The notes under the pieces: generated by a model
The model's database searches: none
Told to the model about the DNA's origin: nothing
Seen by the model: the letters and a program-made list of their open reading frames with translations, nothing else
Made by a program: the position numbers and the translations under genes
In this document: positions 52,982-62,308 of the stretch, in pieces
Numbering within the stretch: position 1 is the first letter of the stretch
Layout: every line of letters starts with the position of its first letter
NCBI GenBank assembly: GCA_963851105.1
Contig: CAWKNP010000004.1
Location: 124,001 to 188,000, forward strand
Reading direction: 5' to 3'
Source of the DNA: DATARN01 sp963851105
GTDB taxonomy: Bacteria > Actinomycetota > Acidimicrobiia > Acidimicrobiales > Palsa-688
Length of the DNA: 64,000 nt

Positions 52982-53719
52982 TTAACCGGACAGTTGGAAG
53001 ATACGCTCCGAATTCACCCAGGTGGCCTCTTCTACTTCCGCCACCGGGCAGGCCCTGGCGACCGCCACCGCGGCACCGACGATGGGCACCAGCGCGGGCG
53101 AATTGGGCTTGCCCCGATGGGGAACCGGAGCCAGGAACGGCGAGTCCGTCTCGACGAGCAGGCGGTCGAGGGGGCACAGGGCGGCCGCGGCGCGGACGTC
53201 GGGGGCGCCGGGAAAGGTGACGATCCCGCTGAAGGACAGGGCGGCGCCCAGGGCCAGCGCCTGCTCGGCTTCCGCGGGCCCGCCGGTGAAGCAATGGAAC
53301 ACGGTACGGGTGGGGACACCGGCGGCGCGCAGTACCGACCAGGTGTCGTCCCACGCCTCACGGGTGTGGATCACCAGCGCCAGGTCGTACTCGTGGGCCA
53401 GGGCGATCTGGGCGGCAAAAGCCTCACGCTGCACCGGGCGGGGCGAATAGTCGTAGTGGTAATCGAGTCCGCATTCGCCGACCGCCACGACCTCGGGACC
53501 TCGGCTCGCCAGCAGGGCCTCGATTGTCTCGACACCCTTGCTGGCGTCATGGGGATGCAACCCGATCGTCGCCCACACGCCGTCATGGGCGGCCGCCACC
53601 GCCATGGCCGCCGCCGACCAGGAGGCGTCGGTACCCACGACCACCATCCGGGTCACGCCGGCCTCCCGTGCCGGGCCGATGGCGTCGGCGCCCACATGGC
53701 AGTGGCTGTCAGTCCACAA
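52982..53719 (-). CDS. tatD: TatD-family metal-dependent deoxyribonuclease
   Basis: 245 residues, TIM barrel. Ligands: DSHCHV near the N-terminus, Glu in VAVGECGLDYHYDYSP, His in LALVIHTREAWDDT, HCFTGGPAEAEQAL, and the final Asp in LLVETDSPFLAP. TatD proteins are 3'-5' exonucleases / D-aminoacyl-tRNA-related hydrolases. TTG start with a GAG-type ribosome site, 32 bp after metG. Confidence 0.92.
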   Translation of the reverse strand: MWTDSHCHVGADAIGPAREAGVTRMVVVGTDASWSAAAMAVAAAHDGVWATIGLHPHDASKGVETIEALLASRGPEVVAVGECGLDYHYDYSPRPVQREAFAAQIALAHEYDLALVIHTREAWDDTWSVLRAAGVPTRTVFHCFTGGPAEAEQALALGAALSFSGIVTFPGAPDVRAAAALCPLDRLLVETDSPFLAPVPHRGKPNSPALVPIVGAAVAVARACPVAEVEEATWVNSERIFQLSG

Positions 53720-53751
53720 TGTTCTCAGACACCCGCGTGGTCAGTCACCGG

Positions 53752-55282
53752 TCAGCCGGCTGACTGCGCCTTGATACGGGGGAACAGCGGTTGGCCTTTC
53801 TCGACCGGTAGACCGCCGGGATAGCCACCCCACAGCGCCGCCTGGGGCAAGCGTTGTTCGGCGAGCGGGCCGATCGATTGGGAAAGTCCAATCCGTCGCC
53901 AGATCTCCTCTGCGGACGCCGGCATGGCCGGCGACGCCAGCAGGGCGAGGATGCGCAGCGCCTCCAGGGCGTCGCCCATGACGATGTCGAGCTCGGGGCC
54001 GGGTGTCATCTTCCAAGGTTGCGCCGCCTCGAGCGCGGCGTTGGTCTCGCGGACCAATCGCCACGTGGCTTCGAGGGCATCGCTCGGCGCCACCCGGTGC
54101 CAGGCCGCGGTGGCCGCCGCCACCGCCGCGGCCGCCACCGCCGCCAGCGCCGAGTCGTCACCGGGGGCGGGACCGACGCCCGCGCACTGCTTGGCGACGA
54201 CGGTGGCGACGCGGGAGAGCAGGTTGCCCAGGTTGTTGGCCAGATCCGCGTTGTAGCGGGCGACCATAGCCTTCGTAGGAGAACTCGCCGTCGGGGCCGA
54301 ACTGCTGGTCGCGGAGGAAGTGGTAGCGGGTACCGTCGACGCCGAAGTCGGCAACGAGATCCGCGGGCGCGATCTGGTTGAACGACGTCTTGGACATCTT
54401 CTCGCCGCCCACCAGCAGGAACCCGTGGACGTGCACGTGGGCCGGGGGTGCCTCGCCGGCGGCCATCAGCATTGCGGGCCAGTACACGCAGTGGAAGCGC
54501 AGGATGTCCTTGCCGATCAGGTGGTGGACGGCCGGCCACCAGGTGTCGAAGCGCTCACGGTTGGAGCCATATCCCACGGCCGTGGCGTAATTGATCAGCG
54601 CGTCGTACCAGACGTAGAACACGTGGCTGGGATCCCAGGGGACGGGCACGCCCCAGTTGATCGACGTACGCGAGATCGAGATGTCCTGGAGGCCCTGGCG
54701 GATGAGCCCGATGGCTTCGTTGCGCTTCGACTCCGGCGCCACCATGTCGGGATGGCTGGCATACCAGTCGAGCAGCCGCCCCTCGAACGCCGACAGCTTG
54801 AAGAAGTAATTCTCCTCTTTGAACAGCTCGACCGGCCGCCGGTGGATCGGGCAAAGGCTGCCGGGCAGGAGATCCTCCGCGGTGTAGTACGCCTCGCAGG
54901 AGACGCAATACAGCCCTTCATAGGTGCCGAGCTCGATCCATCCATTGTCGTACGCGGCCTGCAGCATCTTCTGCGTCGCTTCGTAGTGCCGGGGCTCGGT
55001 CGTGCGGATGAAATCGTCGTAGGAGACGTCGAGCAGCCGCCACGCCTCTTTGAACCGCTCGCTGGTGCGATCCGCCTGCTCGATGGGGGTCAGCCCGTTG
55101 CTTTCCGCCGCGCGTTGCACCTTGAGCCCGTGCTCATCGGTCCCGGTGAGGAAGAAGACCTCGTCACCGATCAAGCGGTGCCAGCGGGCCAGGGCATCGG
55201 CGGTGATCGTCGTATAGGCGTGGCCGATGTGGGGCACGTCGTTGACGTAGTAGATCGGGGTGGTGACGTAGAAATTGGCCAC
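53752..55282 (-). CDS. metG: Methionyl-tRNA synthetase, single-base frameshift near residue 337
   Basis: About 509 residues when the break is repaired. Class I synthetase: HIGH motif PHIGHAY (17-23), zinc-knuckle residues YCVSCEAYY...LCPIH, GTDEHG, and KMSKT (about residue 295). At 54268-54274 the sequence GAAGGCTATGG shifts the frame: the N-terminal frame runs into an Arg-rich end at 54158, while the next frame continues AMVARYNADLANNLGNLLSRV to 53752 with the anticodon-binding domain (WHRVAPSDALEATWRLV, AAQPWKM). Removing one G restores EFSYEAMVARYNADLANN. Because metG is normally essential and no second copy is seen here, a consensus indel is more likely than gene loss. Confidence 0.9.
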
Positions 55283-55294
55283 AGCGAGCGCAGC

Positions 55295-56194
55295 CTACCT
55301 AGGGGTCTCCGGCTGCCCGGCGGCGTTTCGCAGCCCCACCGCCACGTCGTAGACCCGGCGCCGGGGCAGGCCGAGGTCGGCGGTCACCGCCGCCACCGCC
55401 GACTTGCGATCGGCGCCCGCCGCCAGGTGCTCGCCGAGGGCGGTGGCGATGGCGCCATCGTCGATCGCCGCGGCCACCGCCACGGGCGCCGGCCCCACCA
55501 CGATCACGTACTCCCCCCGGGGCTCGACGGTGGCCAGCCATGTCGCGGCCGCCGCCAGCGTCCCCCGCCACACCTCCTCGTGGAGCTTCGTCAACTCCCG
55601 AGCGATGGCGACCGGGCGCTCGGGGCCGCAGGCTGTGAGGAGGTCGCCGATCGTGGCGCGCACCCGGTGCGGGGACTCGAACAGCACGACGGTGCGCGCC
55701 TCACCGGCAATCGCGGACAACCGGCTCCCCTTTTCCCGACCCTTTCTGGGCAGGAAGCCTTCGAAGACGAACCGGTCGGTGGCGAGACCGGACAGCACCA
55801 GGGCGGCGAGGACGGCCGAGGGGCCGGGTACGACCTCGACGGCGACACCGGCCTTGGCGGCCGCCGCCACCAGCCGGGCGCCGGGATCGGAGATGGCGGG
55901 CATGCCGGCATCGGTGACGACGGCCACGACCGATCCAGCCGCCGCCAGGGCGATGAGGCCGGCCGCCGACGCCTCCTCGTTGTGGGCGTGGAGGGTGACG
56001 AGGCGCCGCCCGGAGATCCCGGCATGGGTCAGCAGCTTGCGGCTGACCCGAGTGTCCTCGCAGGCGATGACGTCGGCGCCGGCCAAGGCGCTGATGGCCC
56101 GGGGCGACAGGTCGCCGAGGTTGCCGATCGGCGTGCCCACCACCACGATTCGGCCCGGGGCCGGAGGTGCGGCGGGTTCACTTCCCGTTGTCAC
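55295..56194 (-). CDS. rsmI: 16S rRNA (cytidine1402-2'-O)-methyltransferase
   Basis: 299 residues of the tetrapyrrole-methylase fold. RIVVVGTPIGNLGDLSPRAI, IACEDTRVSRKLL, VTDAGMPAISDPGARLV, VEVVPGPSAVLAALVLSGL, FEGFLPRKGREKGSRL and VLFESPHRVRATI are all typical of RsmI. GTG at 56194 overlaps the end of the DUF192 gene by 17 bp. Methylates C1402 in the decoding centre. Confidence 0.93.
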   Translation of the reverse strand: MTTGSEPAAPPAPGRIVVVGTPIGNLGDLSPRAISALAGADVIACEDTRVSRKLLTHAGISGRRLVTLHAHNEEASAAGLIALAAAGSVVAVVTDAGMPAISDPGARLVAAAAKAGVAVEVVPGPSAVLAALVLSGLATDRFVFEGFLPRKGREKGSRLSAIAGEARTVVLFESPHRVRATIGDLLTACGPERPVAIARELTKLHEEVWRGTLAAAATWLATVEPRGEYVIVVGPAPVAVAAAIDDGAIATALGEHLAAGADRKSAVAAVTADLGLPRRRVYDVAVGLRNAAGQPETPR

Positions 56195-56534
56195 GGCCGC
56201 TGATCTCGAGCTCGTCGCCCACCGCCAGGCGCCACCGCTCGAAGGTGCCGCCGGGGGCCACCACCAGCATCTTCGTCCCGAGCCGGGGGCGGGCAACGCG
56301 AAACGGCGGCAGGCGGACCGTTTCGGTCACCGCCATGCGGCCGTCGGACCCGTCCTCGCAGAAGGCCACGTCGACGGCGTAGGCCAGCCCGACGGTGTGC
56401 AGGACGATGGGCGGGGCCAGCAGCAGGGCGCCGAGGGGTGGCGGCCGGTGCCACAGGCCGCGGAAGCGGTCGGGCACGGACGTGGCCTCGTCAACTGTCG
56501 CCAGCACATCGCCGTCGCGGACCAGCCAGGTCAT
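56178..56534 (-). CDS. DUF192 family protein
   Basis: 118 residues of a small beta-barrel family without known activity. Conserved RFRGLWHRPPPLGALLL, VGLAYAVDVAFCEDGSDGRMAVTETVRLPPFRVARPR and GTFERWRLAVGDELEI. Many homologues are exported, but no signal is present here. It lies between ychF and rsmI, 24 bp from the former, and is probably part of one transcript. Confidence 0.8.
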   Translation of the reverse strand: MTWLVRDGDVLATVDEATSVPDRFRGLWHRPPPLGALLLAPPIVLHTVGLAYAVDVAFCEDGSDGRMAVTETVRLPPFRVARPRLGTKMLVVAPGGTFERWRLAVGDELEISGRDNGK

Positions 56535-56558
56535 AGTCGGTCGCTCATCGTCGGGCGG

Positions 56559-57632
56559 TCAGACGTTGAAGCGGATCTCGAGCGTGTCGCCGTCGCGCAC
56601 TTCATAGTCCTTGCCTTCGACACGCATCCGGCCGGCCTCCTTGGCCGCTGCCCACGAGCCGAGGGTGAGAAGTTCGTCCCACCGGATGACCTCGGCGCGG
56701 ATGAAGCCGCGCTGTAGGTCGGAATGGATGACGCCAGCACATTCGGGCGCCTTGGCGCCGGCCCGGAAGGTCCACGCCCGGCTCTCCTTGTCGCCGGTCG
56801 TGAGGAACGTTCGCCGGCCGAGCAGGTGGTAGGCGGCCTGCGCCACCCGGGGCAGGGCGCCCTCGCCGAGACCCAGCCCGTCGAGCATCTCGGCTCGCTC
56901 CCCGGGCTCAAGTTGGGCCATCTCGGCCTCGAGCTTCACGCTGACGCCGAGGACGTCGCCGGCACCGGCCAGCTCGTCGACGACACCTTTGAGGGCGGCG
57001 TCGTCGCCGATCTGATCCTCGCCCAGGTTGACCACGGCCAGGATGGGCTTGCTGGTCAGCAGGAAGAATGGGCGTAGATCCGCTCGTATCGCCTCGGGGA
57101 GCTGCGAGCGGTAGATCGGGGTGCCCGACTGCAGGGCGCCGAGAGCGGCCTCCAGGGCCACCACGCCCGCCGACAACGATTTGTCGGCCTTGGCCGCCCG
57201 GCGGCGCTTGTCGATCTGGCCCTCGACGGTCGCCAGGTCGGCCAGCACCAGCTCCAGCTCGAGCACCTGCAGGTCCTCGAGGGGGTCGTTGTCACCGACC
57301 ACGTTCTCGTCGGCGAAGGCCCGCAGCACCAGGCAGATGGCGTCGACCTCGCGGATACCGGCCAGGAAGCGGTTGCCCAGGCCCTCGCCGCTGGCGGCCC
57401 CTGCGACCAGTCCCGCGATGTCGACGAATTCCACCGTGGCGGGGACCACCTTCTTGCTCTTGCTCATCTCGGCCAGGGCCACAAGGCGGTGATCGGCAAC
57501 CTGGGCGATGCCGATGGCGGTCTCGGTCGTGGAGAACGGATGGGCCGCGACCGGGGCCGTCCCGCCCGTCAGCGCATTGAACAGGCTCGACTTGCCGGCA
57601 TTGGGGAGGCCCACCAGGCCGAGTCGTTCCAC
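56559..57632 (-). CDS. ychF: Redox-regulated ATPase YchF (Obg-like)
   Basis: 357 residues. G1 GLPNAGKSSLFNAL (8-21), G2/G3 HPFSTTETAIGIAQV and FVDIAGLVAGAASGEGLGN, NLGE replacing the GTPase NKxD signature as usual for the ATP-preferring OLA1/YchF group, and a C-terminal TGS domain (CAGVIHSDLQRGFIRAEVIRWDELL). GTG at 57632 is the conserved start. The gene is divergent from bL37 with 45 bp between starts. Confidence 0.94.
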   Translation of the reverse strand: MERLGLVGLPNAGKSSLFNALTGGTAPVAAHPFSTTETAIGIAQVADHRLVALAEMSKSKKVVPATVEFVDIAGLVAGAASGEGLGNRFLAGIREVDAICLVLRAFADENVVGDNDPLEDLQVLELELVLADLATVEGQIDKRRRAAKADKSLSAGVVALEAALGALQSGTPIYRSQLPEAIRADLRPFFLLTSKPILAVVNLGEDQIGDDAALKGVVDELAGAGDVLGVSVKLEAEMAQLEPGERAEMLDGLGLGEGALPRVAQAAYHLLGRRTFLTTGDKESRAWTFRAGAKAPECAGVIHSDLQRGFIRAEVIRWDELLTLGSWAAAKEAGRMRVEGKDYEVRDGDTLEIRFNV

Positions 57633-57677
57633 CCCGCCGAGGGTAGTTCCGATGCCGGACCAACTAGGTTGCGTGCC

Positions 57678-57761
57678 ATGTCGAAGCGTACGAAGAAGGC
57701 CAAGGTCCGGGCCCATCGCAAAAAGGCCAACCACGGCCGCAAGCCCAACCGGGGCCGTTAG
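57678..57761 (+). CDS. Large ribosomal subunit protein bL37-like (27 residues)
   Basis: MSKRTKKAKVRAHRKKANHG followed by RKPNRGR. The KKANHGRKPN core matches the short basic bL37 protein known from mycobacterial large-subunit structures (KxANHGKRPN). Almost half the residues are Lys or Arg. It would be missed by most gene callers. Adjacent, divergent ychF is a conserved translation factor, which fits a ribosomal role. Confidence 0.85.
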   Translation: MSKRTKKAKVRAHRKKANHGRKPNRGR

Positions 57762-57803
57762 CCCTGCGAGCTGGGGGCCGTCAGCCCTGTGACCTGGGGG
57801 CCG

Positions 57804-58661
57804 TCAGGCCCGCCAGCCTGCCTTTTTGCTCCGCAGCACGGCGTCGAGCGCCGCTGGTCGATCGGTCATGATCCCGTCAACGCCGAGGTCTATGAGGCGC
57901 GCCATGTCGTCGGGATCGTCGATCGTCCAGACGTGGACCGCGAGTCCCCGCTCGTGGGCGACCGCGACGAAACGCTCGTCGATCACGACGACCTCGTCGT
58001 AGGTCGCGGGCACCTGCAGGGCCACGTGGCGGGTGGGCGGCGGTGTAACACCGTCTTGGACGGCCTGCCAGAACTGGGCGGTGGCGCTGACTCCATACGA
58101 AGTGGCGAACTCGGGCGCTACCCGGGAGAAGGCGTCGGTAGCGGCGTCGGAGAACGACGCCACGATCACGTCATCGCGGCGATCGAATTCCCGGAGCAGC
58201 TCGGCAACGAGGTCCTCGTAGGGCTCCACGTCGGGCGCCGTCTGCTTGATGTCCAGGTTGAGAAAGACTCCTCCGAACGACGTGAGGACTTCCCGGAGGG
58301 TCGCGATCCGCAGCGACGTCTCGAACATGGCGCGGCCCCGGTAGACGTAGTCGTACTCCTCCCGGTCATGGGCCACCACCTCGCCGGGCACCCACCAGTA
58401 CGCATTGTCGAGCTCCGCCAGGTCCTCGAGGGTCATCGCCGCGATGGCCCCGTGGCCGTCGGTCGTGCGGTCGACGGTGGCATCGTGGCACACGACCAGT
58501 TGGCGGTCGGCGGTGGCATGGACGTCGAGCTCCAGGGCGTCAGCGCCGGCGCCCACCGCCTGCTGCATGGCGGACATGGTGCTCGACGGCGCCTCGCGCG
58601 CCCCGCCCTGGTGGGCGTAGTTCAGGACTCTGCGCTCAAGCCAGGGATTGGGTGCGGCCAC
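57804..58661 (-). CDS. Glycerophosphodiester phosphodiesterase
   Basis: 285 residues, TIM barrel GDPD. NYAHQGGAREAPSSTMSAMQQAVGAGADALELDVHATADRQLVVCHDATVDRTTDGHG contains the HR/QG-type catalytic His, Glu/Asp metal ligands (ELDVH) and the second His (CHD). Note AHQGG where most family members have AHRGG. C-terminal VHVWTIDDPDDMARLIDLGVDGIMTDRP is the family end motif. No signal peptide, so an intracellular lipid-recycling role. GTG start 3 bp after the PfkB gene stop. Confidence 0.9.
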   Translation of the reverse strand: MAAPNPWLERRVLNYAHQGGAREAPSSTMSAMQQAVGAGADALELDVHATADRQLVVCHDATVDRTTDGHGAIAAMTLEDLAELDNAYWWVPGEVVAHDREEYDYVYRGRAMFETSLRIATLREVLTSFGGVFLNLDIKQTAPDVEPYEDLVAELLREFDRRDDVIVASFSDAATDAFSRVAPEFATSYGVSATAQFWQAVQDGVTPPPTRHVALQVPATYDEVVVIDERFVAVAHERGLAVHVWTIDDPDDMARLIDLGVDGIMTDRPAALDAVLRSKKAGWRA

Positions 58662-58664
58662 CGG

Positions 58665-59654
58665 CTAAAGGGTGAAGCCGGCGTTGGCCGCCAGTTGGCG
58701 CAGCGAGGCCTGGGGCCGGGCGCCCAGGTGCCCGAGGACCTCGGCCGCGGCCAAGCTGCCGAGGCGGCCGCACTCGCCGAGGTCGTAGTCGTTGGCCAGG
58801 CCGTAGAGGAACCCGGCGGCGTAAAGGTCGCCCGCGCCGGTGGTGTCGACCAGGGTGTCGGCGGGCTCGGCGGGCACTTCGATCACCTTGCCCCGATGGG
58901 CAATGAGCGACCCCAGAGGCCCGCGGGTCACCGCCACGATGTCGCAGCGGTGGGACAGTTCGGCCAGCGCGTGGTCGAGATCGGCGCCGGTCATTGCGGT
59001 GACCTCTTCGGTGTTGCCGAAGAGGATGTCCACGTCGTCGAGCAGGGCGCCGAGTGCCGCCGCCTTGAGGTCGACCCAGTAGGGGTCCGAGAGGGACAGG
59101 GCGAACCGGCCGCCTTGCAGGTGGCACGCAGCCGACGCCTTGCTCACCGTCCACTCGGTCTCGGGCAGGCCGCACAGATAGCCCTCGACGTAGACGATCT
59201 TCGCCTCGATGCAGGCATTGGCATCGATGTCGTCGGGGCTCAGGAAGCCGCCGGCGCCCAGATAGGTCGCCATGGTGCGCTGGGCGTCGCCGTGGACCAT
59301 GACCATGCACAGGCCGGTGGAGGGGCCGCTCGATGCCGGCGCGACGTCAAAGCTCACACCGGCGGCGCGGATGTCATGGGTGAAGACCTTGCCCAACTGG
59401 TCGTCGCGCACCTTGCCCATGAACGCCACCGAGGCGCCCAGGGCGGCGATGCCGACCGCGGTGTTGGCCGCCGATCCTCCCGAGCTCTCGACCGCAGGGC
59501 CGATGACCCCGTAGAGCTCTTTGGCCCGTTCCTCGTCGATCAGCGTCATGGTCCCCTTCTCCATGCCATATGCCGACGGCAGCTCGTCCGGGGACAGGGC
59601 GAGCACGTCCACGATGGCGTGGCCGAGAGTCACGACGTCGAAGGGTCTATCCAT
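58665..59654 (-). CDS. PfkB-family carbohydrate/nucleoside kinase (adenosine-kinase-like)
   Basis: 329 residues. N-terminal FDVVTLGHAIVDVL, then GGSAANTAVGIAALGASVAFMGKVRDDQLG, and the C-terminal ATP-binding block VDTTGAGDLYAAGFLYGLA with the catalytic Asp in DTTGAGD. GNTEEVTAMTG is the mid-domain motif. The pattern is closest to adenosine kinase/ribokinase-like proteins; the substrate is not certain. ATG at 59654 is the first start at the fold boundary. Confidence 0.88.
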   Translation of the reverse strand: MDRPFDVVTLGHAIVDVLALSPDELPSAYGMEKGTMTLIDEERAKELYGVIGPAVESSGGSAANTAVGIAALGASVAFMGKVRDDQLGKVFTHDIRAAGVSFDVAPASSGPSTGLCMVMVHGDAQRTMATYLGAGGFLSPDDIDANACIEAKIVYVEGYLCGLPETEWTVSKASAACHLQGGRFALSLSDPYWVDLKAAALGALLDDVDILFGNTEEVTAMTGADLDHALAELSHRCDIVAVTRGPLGSLIAHRGKVIEVPAEPADTLVDTTGAGDLYAAGFLYGLANDYDLGECGRLGSLAAAEVLGHLGARPQASLRQLAANAGFTL

Positions 59655-59720
59655 GGAGGACGACGGTAGTCGCAGCACCGGTAACGTTGAAAAGGCCCCC
59701 TAGCTGACCGGAGGAAGCGC

Positions 59721-62285
59721 GTGCCCGACCTGGCGCCCTATCGACTCCCGCGCACCATTGTCCCGGAGCGCTATGACCTGACCCTGACCCCCGATCTCGC
59801 GGCCGCGAACTTCGCCGGCGAGGCCCGAGTACAGGTCAATGTGACCGAGCCGATCGACGAGGTGGTGTTGAACGCGGTCGAGCTCGACATCCTGACTGCC
59901 GAGTTCATCAGCTCCGAAGGTGAACGCCTCACTGCCACCGTCACCTACGACGAGGTCGAGGAGCGGGTCACCGCCGCTCTCTCGGGCACCGCCGCGCCCG
60001 GGCAGTGGGAGCTCGACATGACCTTCACCGGGATCCTGAACGACAAGCTCCACGGCTTCTACCGCAGTACCTTCCGTGACGCCGCCGGAGTCGAGCAGGT
60101 CATTGCCACCACCCAGTTCGAGGCGACCGACGCCCGGCGGGCCTTCCCCTGCTGGGACGAACCCGACTTCAAAGCGACCTACGCCGTCACCCTGATCGTC
60201 GACGACGACCTGACCGCCATCTCCAACGGCGCCGTGCTCGAGGACAAGGATCTCGGCAACGGCAAGCGCCAGGTGACCTTCGCCGAGACGATGCCCATGT
60301 CGACCTATCTGGTGGCGTTCGTGGTCGGGCCGTTCGAGCTGACGCCGGCCACGACGGTTGACGGCGTCCCGATCCGTATTGCCGCCATTGCGGGAAAGGG
60401 GCATCTCACCGATTTCGGCCTCGAAGCCGCGTCCCACGCCCTGCGGTTCCTGGCCGCCTACTTCGCCATCACGTATCCCTCCGACAAGCTCGACCACGTC
60501 GCCATCCCCGACTTCGCGTTCGGGGCCATGGAGAACCTGGGCTGCGTCACCTACCGGGAGACGGCGCTGCTCGTCGACCCGGCCGCCGCCTCCCGCCTGG
60601 AACTGGACCGCGTCGCCCAGGTCATTGCCCACGAGACGGCCCACATGTGGTTCGGCGACCTGGTGACCATGAAATGGTGGAACGGCATCTGGCTCAACGA
60701 GGCCTTCGCCACCTTCATGGAGCTGTTGACCGTCGACGCCTTCCGGCCCGACTGGGAGGTCTGGACGACCTTCGGCATCAGCCGTAGCGCGGCCATGGCC
60801 GTCGACGGATTGGCCAGCACCCGGCCGGTGGAGTTCGCAGTCGGCCGGCCCGAAGAGGCCGAGGCCATGTTCGACATCCTCACCTACCAAAAGGGCGCCG
60901 CGGTGCTGCGGATGCTCGAGCAGTATCTCGGGGCGGAACCGTTCCGCCAGGGCATCTCCCGCTACTTGACCGAACATTCGTACGGCAACACCGAGACCAC
61001 CGACCTCTGGGACGCCATCGAGGCTGCGTCGGGGGAACCGGCCCGGGCGGTCATGGACTCCTGGATCTACCAGGGCGGCTACCCGTTGGTGTCGGTCGGC
61101 CTCTCGGCCGACGGCCAGTCCCTCACCCTCAGCCAGAACCGCTTCCTCTACCGGGGCGACGACAGCGATGAGCTCTGGCAGGTGCCGATCAACCTGCGGC
61201 TGTCTTCGGGGGGTGTGGTGAAGACGGCGCGGGTCCTGCTGTCGGGCAAGTCGGCCCTGGTGCCCCTGCCGGGCCCCCTCGACTGGGTCGTCGTCAACGC
61301 CGGCGCCTGGGGCTTCTACCGGGTCCGCTATGAGGAATCACTCCTGGCGGCTCTGCGGTCGGTCATGCATTCGCAGCTTTCGTCGTTGGAGCGACTGACC
61401 GTCGTCAGCGACACGTGGGCCGCCACCTTTGCCGGGCGGGAGCCGCTGGCCGATTTCCTGGCGCTGGTGGCCTCGCTGTCGGCCGAGCGCGATCCCGATG
61501 TCTGGGGAGCCGCCCTCGGTCCCCTCGGTCTCCTCGACCGCATCATTTCCGACGTCAACCGGCCACTGTTGCAGGCGTTCGTGCGGTCGGTCATCCAGCC
61601 CGTGGTCGCCGACCTCGGCTGGGAGCCGGTGCCCGATGAGCCCGAGCGCTGCGGCACCTTGCGGGCCCGGTTGCTGGCCGCCCTCGGGACCGTCGGCGCC
61701 GATCCCGACGTCCGGGCCACGGCGGCGTTGCGCTTCTCGCAATTCCTGGACGACCCGAGTTCCCTGCCGCCCGACCTCGTCACCGCCGTGCTCGCCATCG
61801 TCTCCTACAGCGGGGGCGAATCGGAGTACGACCTACTGCTCCAGCGGTTCCGTGACGCCGCCACGCCGCAGGACGAAATCCGTTTCCTGTACGCCCTGGC
61901 GGCGCCCGAGCGGCCCGACCTGCTGCGACGGACCCTTGACCTGGCCCTGAGCAGCGAAGTGCGGTCCCAAGACGCCCCCTATCTCATCGGGTCGATCCTC
62001 GGATCGCGGACCGGGGGCGCCCTCGCGTGGCCGTTCATCGGGGAGCACTGGGACACCATCCGGGCCCGTTTCCCCGACAACAGCATCCCCCGCATGCTCG
62101 ACGCCATCTCGGCCGTGGTCGATCCCGCACTGGCCCATGGCATCCACGCCTTCCTCGTCGAGCACCCGGTACCGCAGGAGAAGCTGGTGGCCCAGTCGTT
62201 GGAGAAGCTGGACAACAGCGTGGCGTTTGCCACTCGGGTCGCCCCCGACCTGCCCGCCGCGCTGGCTCCGTTGGCGGCCACCTGA
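59721..62285 (+). CDS. pepN: Aminopeptidase N (M1 metallopeptidase)
   Basis: 854 residues. Substrate motif GAMEN (268-272), zinc site HETAH (304-308) with Glu327 (WLNEAFA) completing HEXXH-X18-E, catalytic Tyr region MFDILTYQKGAAVLRML and the ERAP1-like C-terminal helical domain. N-terminal YDLTLTPDLAAANFAGEARVQVNV is typical. No signal peptide, so cytoplasmic peptide turnover. GTG start with GGAGGAAGC upstream. Its TGA overlaps an in-frame CTG of the next gene. Confidence 0.94.
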   Translation: MPDLAPYRLPRTIVPERYDLTLTPDLAAANFAGEARVQVNVTEPIDEVVLNAVELDILTAEFISSEGERLTATVTYDEVEERVTAALSGTAAPGQWELDMTFTGILNDKLHGFYRSTFRDAAGVEQVIATTQFEATDARRAFPCWDEPDFKATYAVTLIVDDDLTAISNGAVLEDKDLGNGKRQVTFAETMPMSTYLVAFVVGPFELTPATTVDGVPIRIAAIAGKGHLTDFGLEAASHALRFLAAYFAITYPSDKLDHVAIPDFAFGAMENLGCVTYRETALLVDPAAASRLELDRVAQVIAHETAHMWFGDLVTMKWWNGIWLNEAFATFMELLTVDAFRPDWEVWTTFGISRSAAMAVDGLASTRPVEFAVGRPEEAEAMFDILTYQKGAAVLRMLEQYLGAEPFRQGISRYLTEHSYGNTETTDLWDAIEAASGEPARAVMDSWIYQGGYPLVSVGLSADGQSLTLSQNRFLYRGDDSDELWQVPINLRLSSGGVVKTARVLLSGKSALVPLPGPLDWVVVNAGAWGFYRVRYEESLLAALRSVMHSQLSSLERLTVVSDTWAATFAGREPLADFLALVASLSAERDPDVWGAALGPLGLLDRIISDVNRPLLQAFVRSVIQPVVADLGWEPVPDEPERCGTLRARLLAALGTVGADPDVRATAALRFSQFLDDPSSLPPDLVTAVLAIVSYSGGESEYDLLLQRFRDAATPQDEIRFLYALAAPERPDLLRRTLDLALSSEVRSQDAPYLIGSILGSRTGGALAWPFIGEHWDTIRARFPDNSIPRMLDAISAVVDPALAHGIHAFLVEHPVPQEKLVAQSLEKLDNSVAFATRVAPDLPAALAPLAAT

Positions 62286-62308
62286 GTGGTACGCCGGCCG
62301 CGGCCGGC

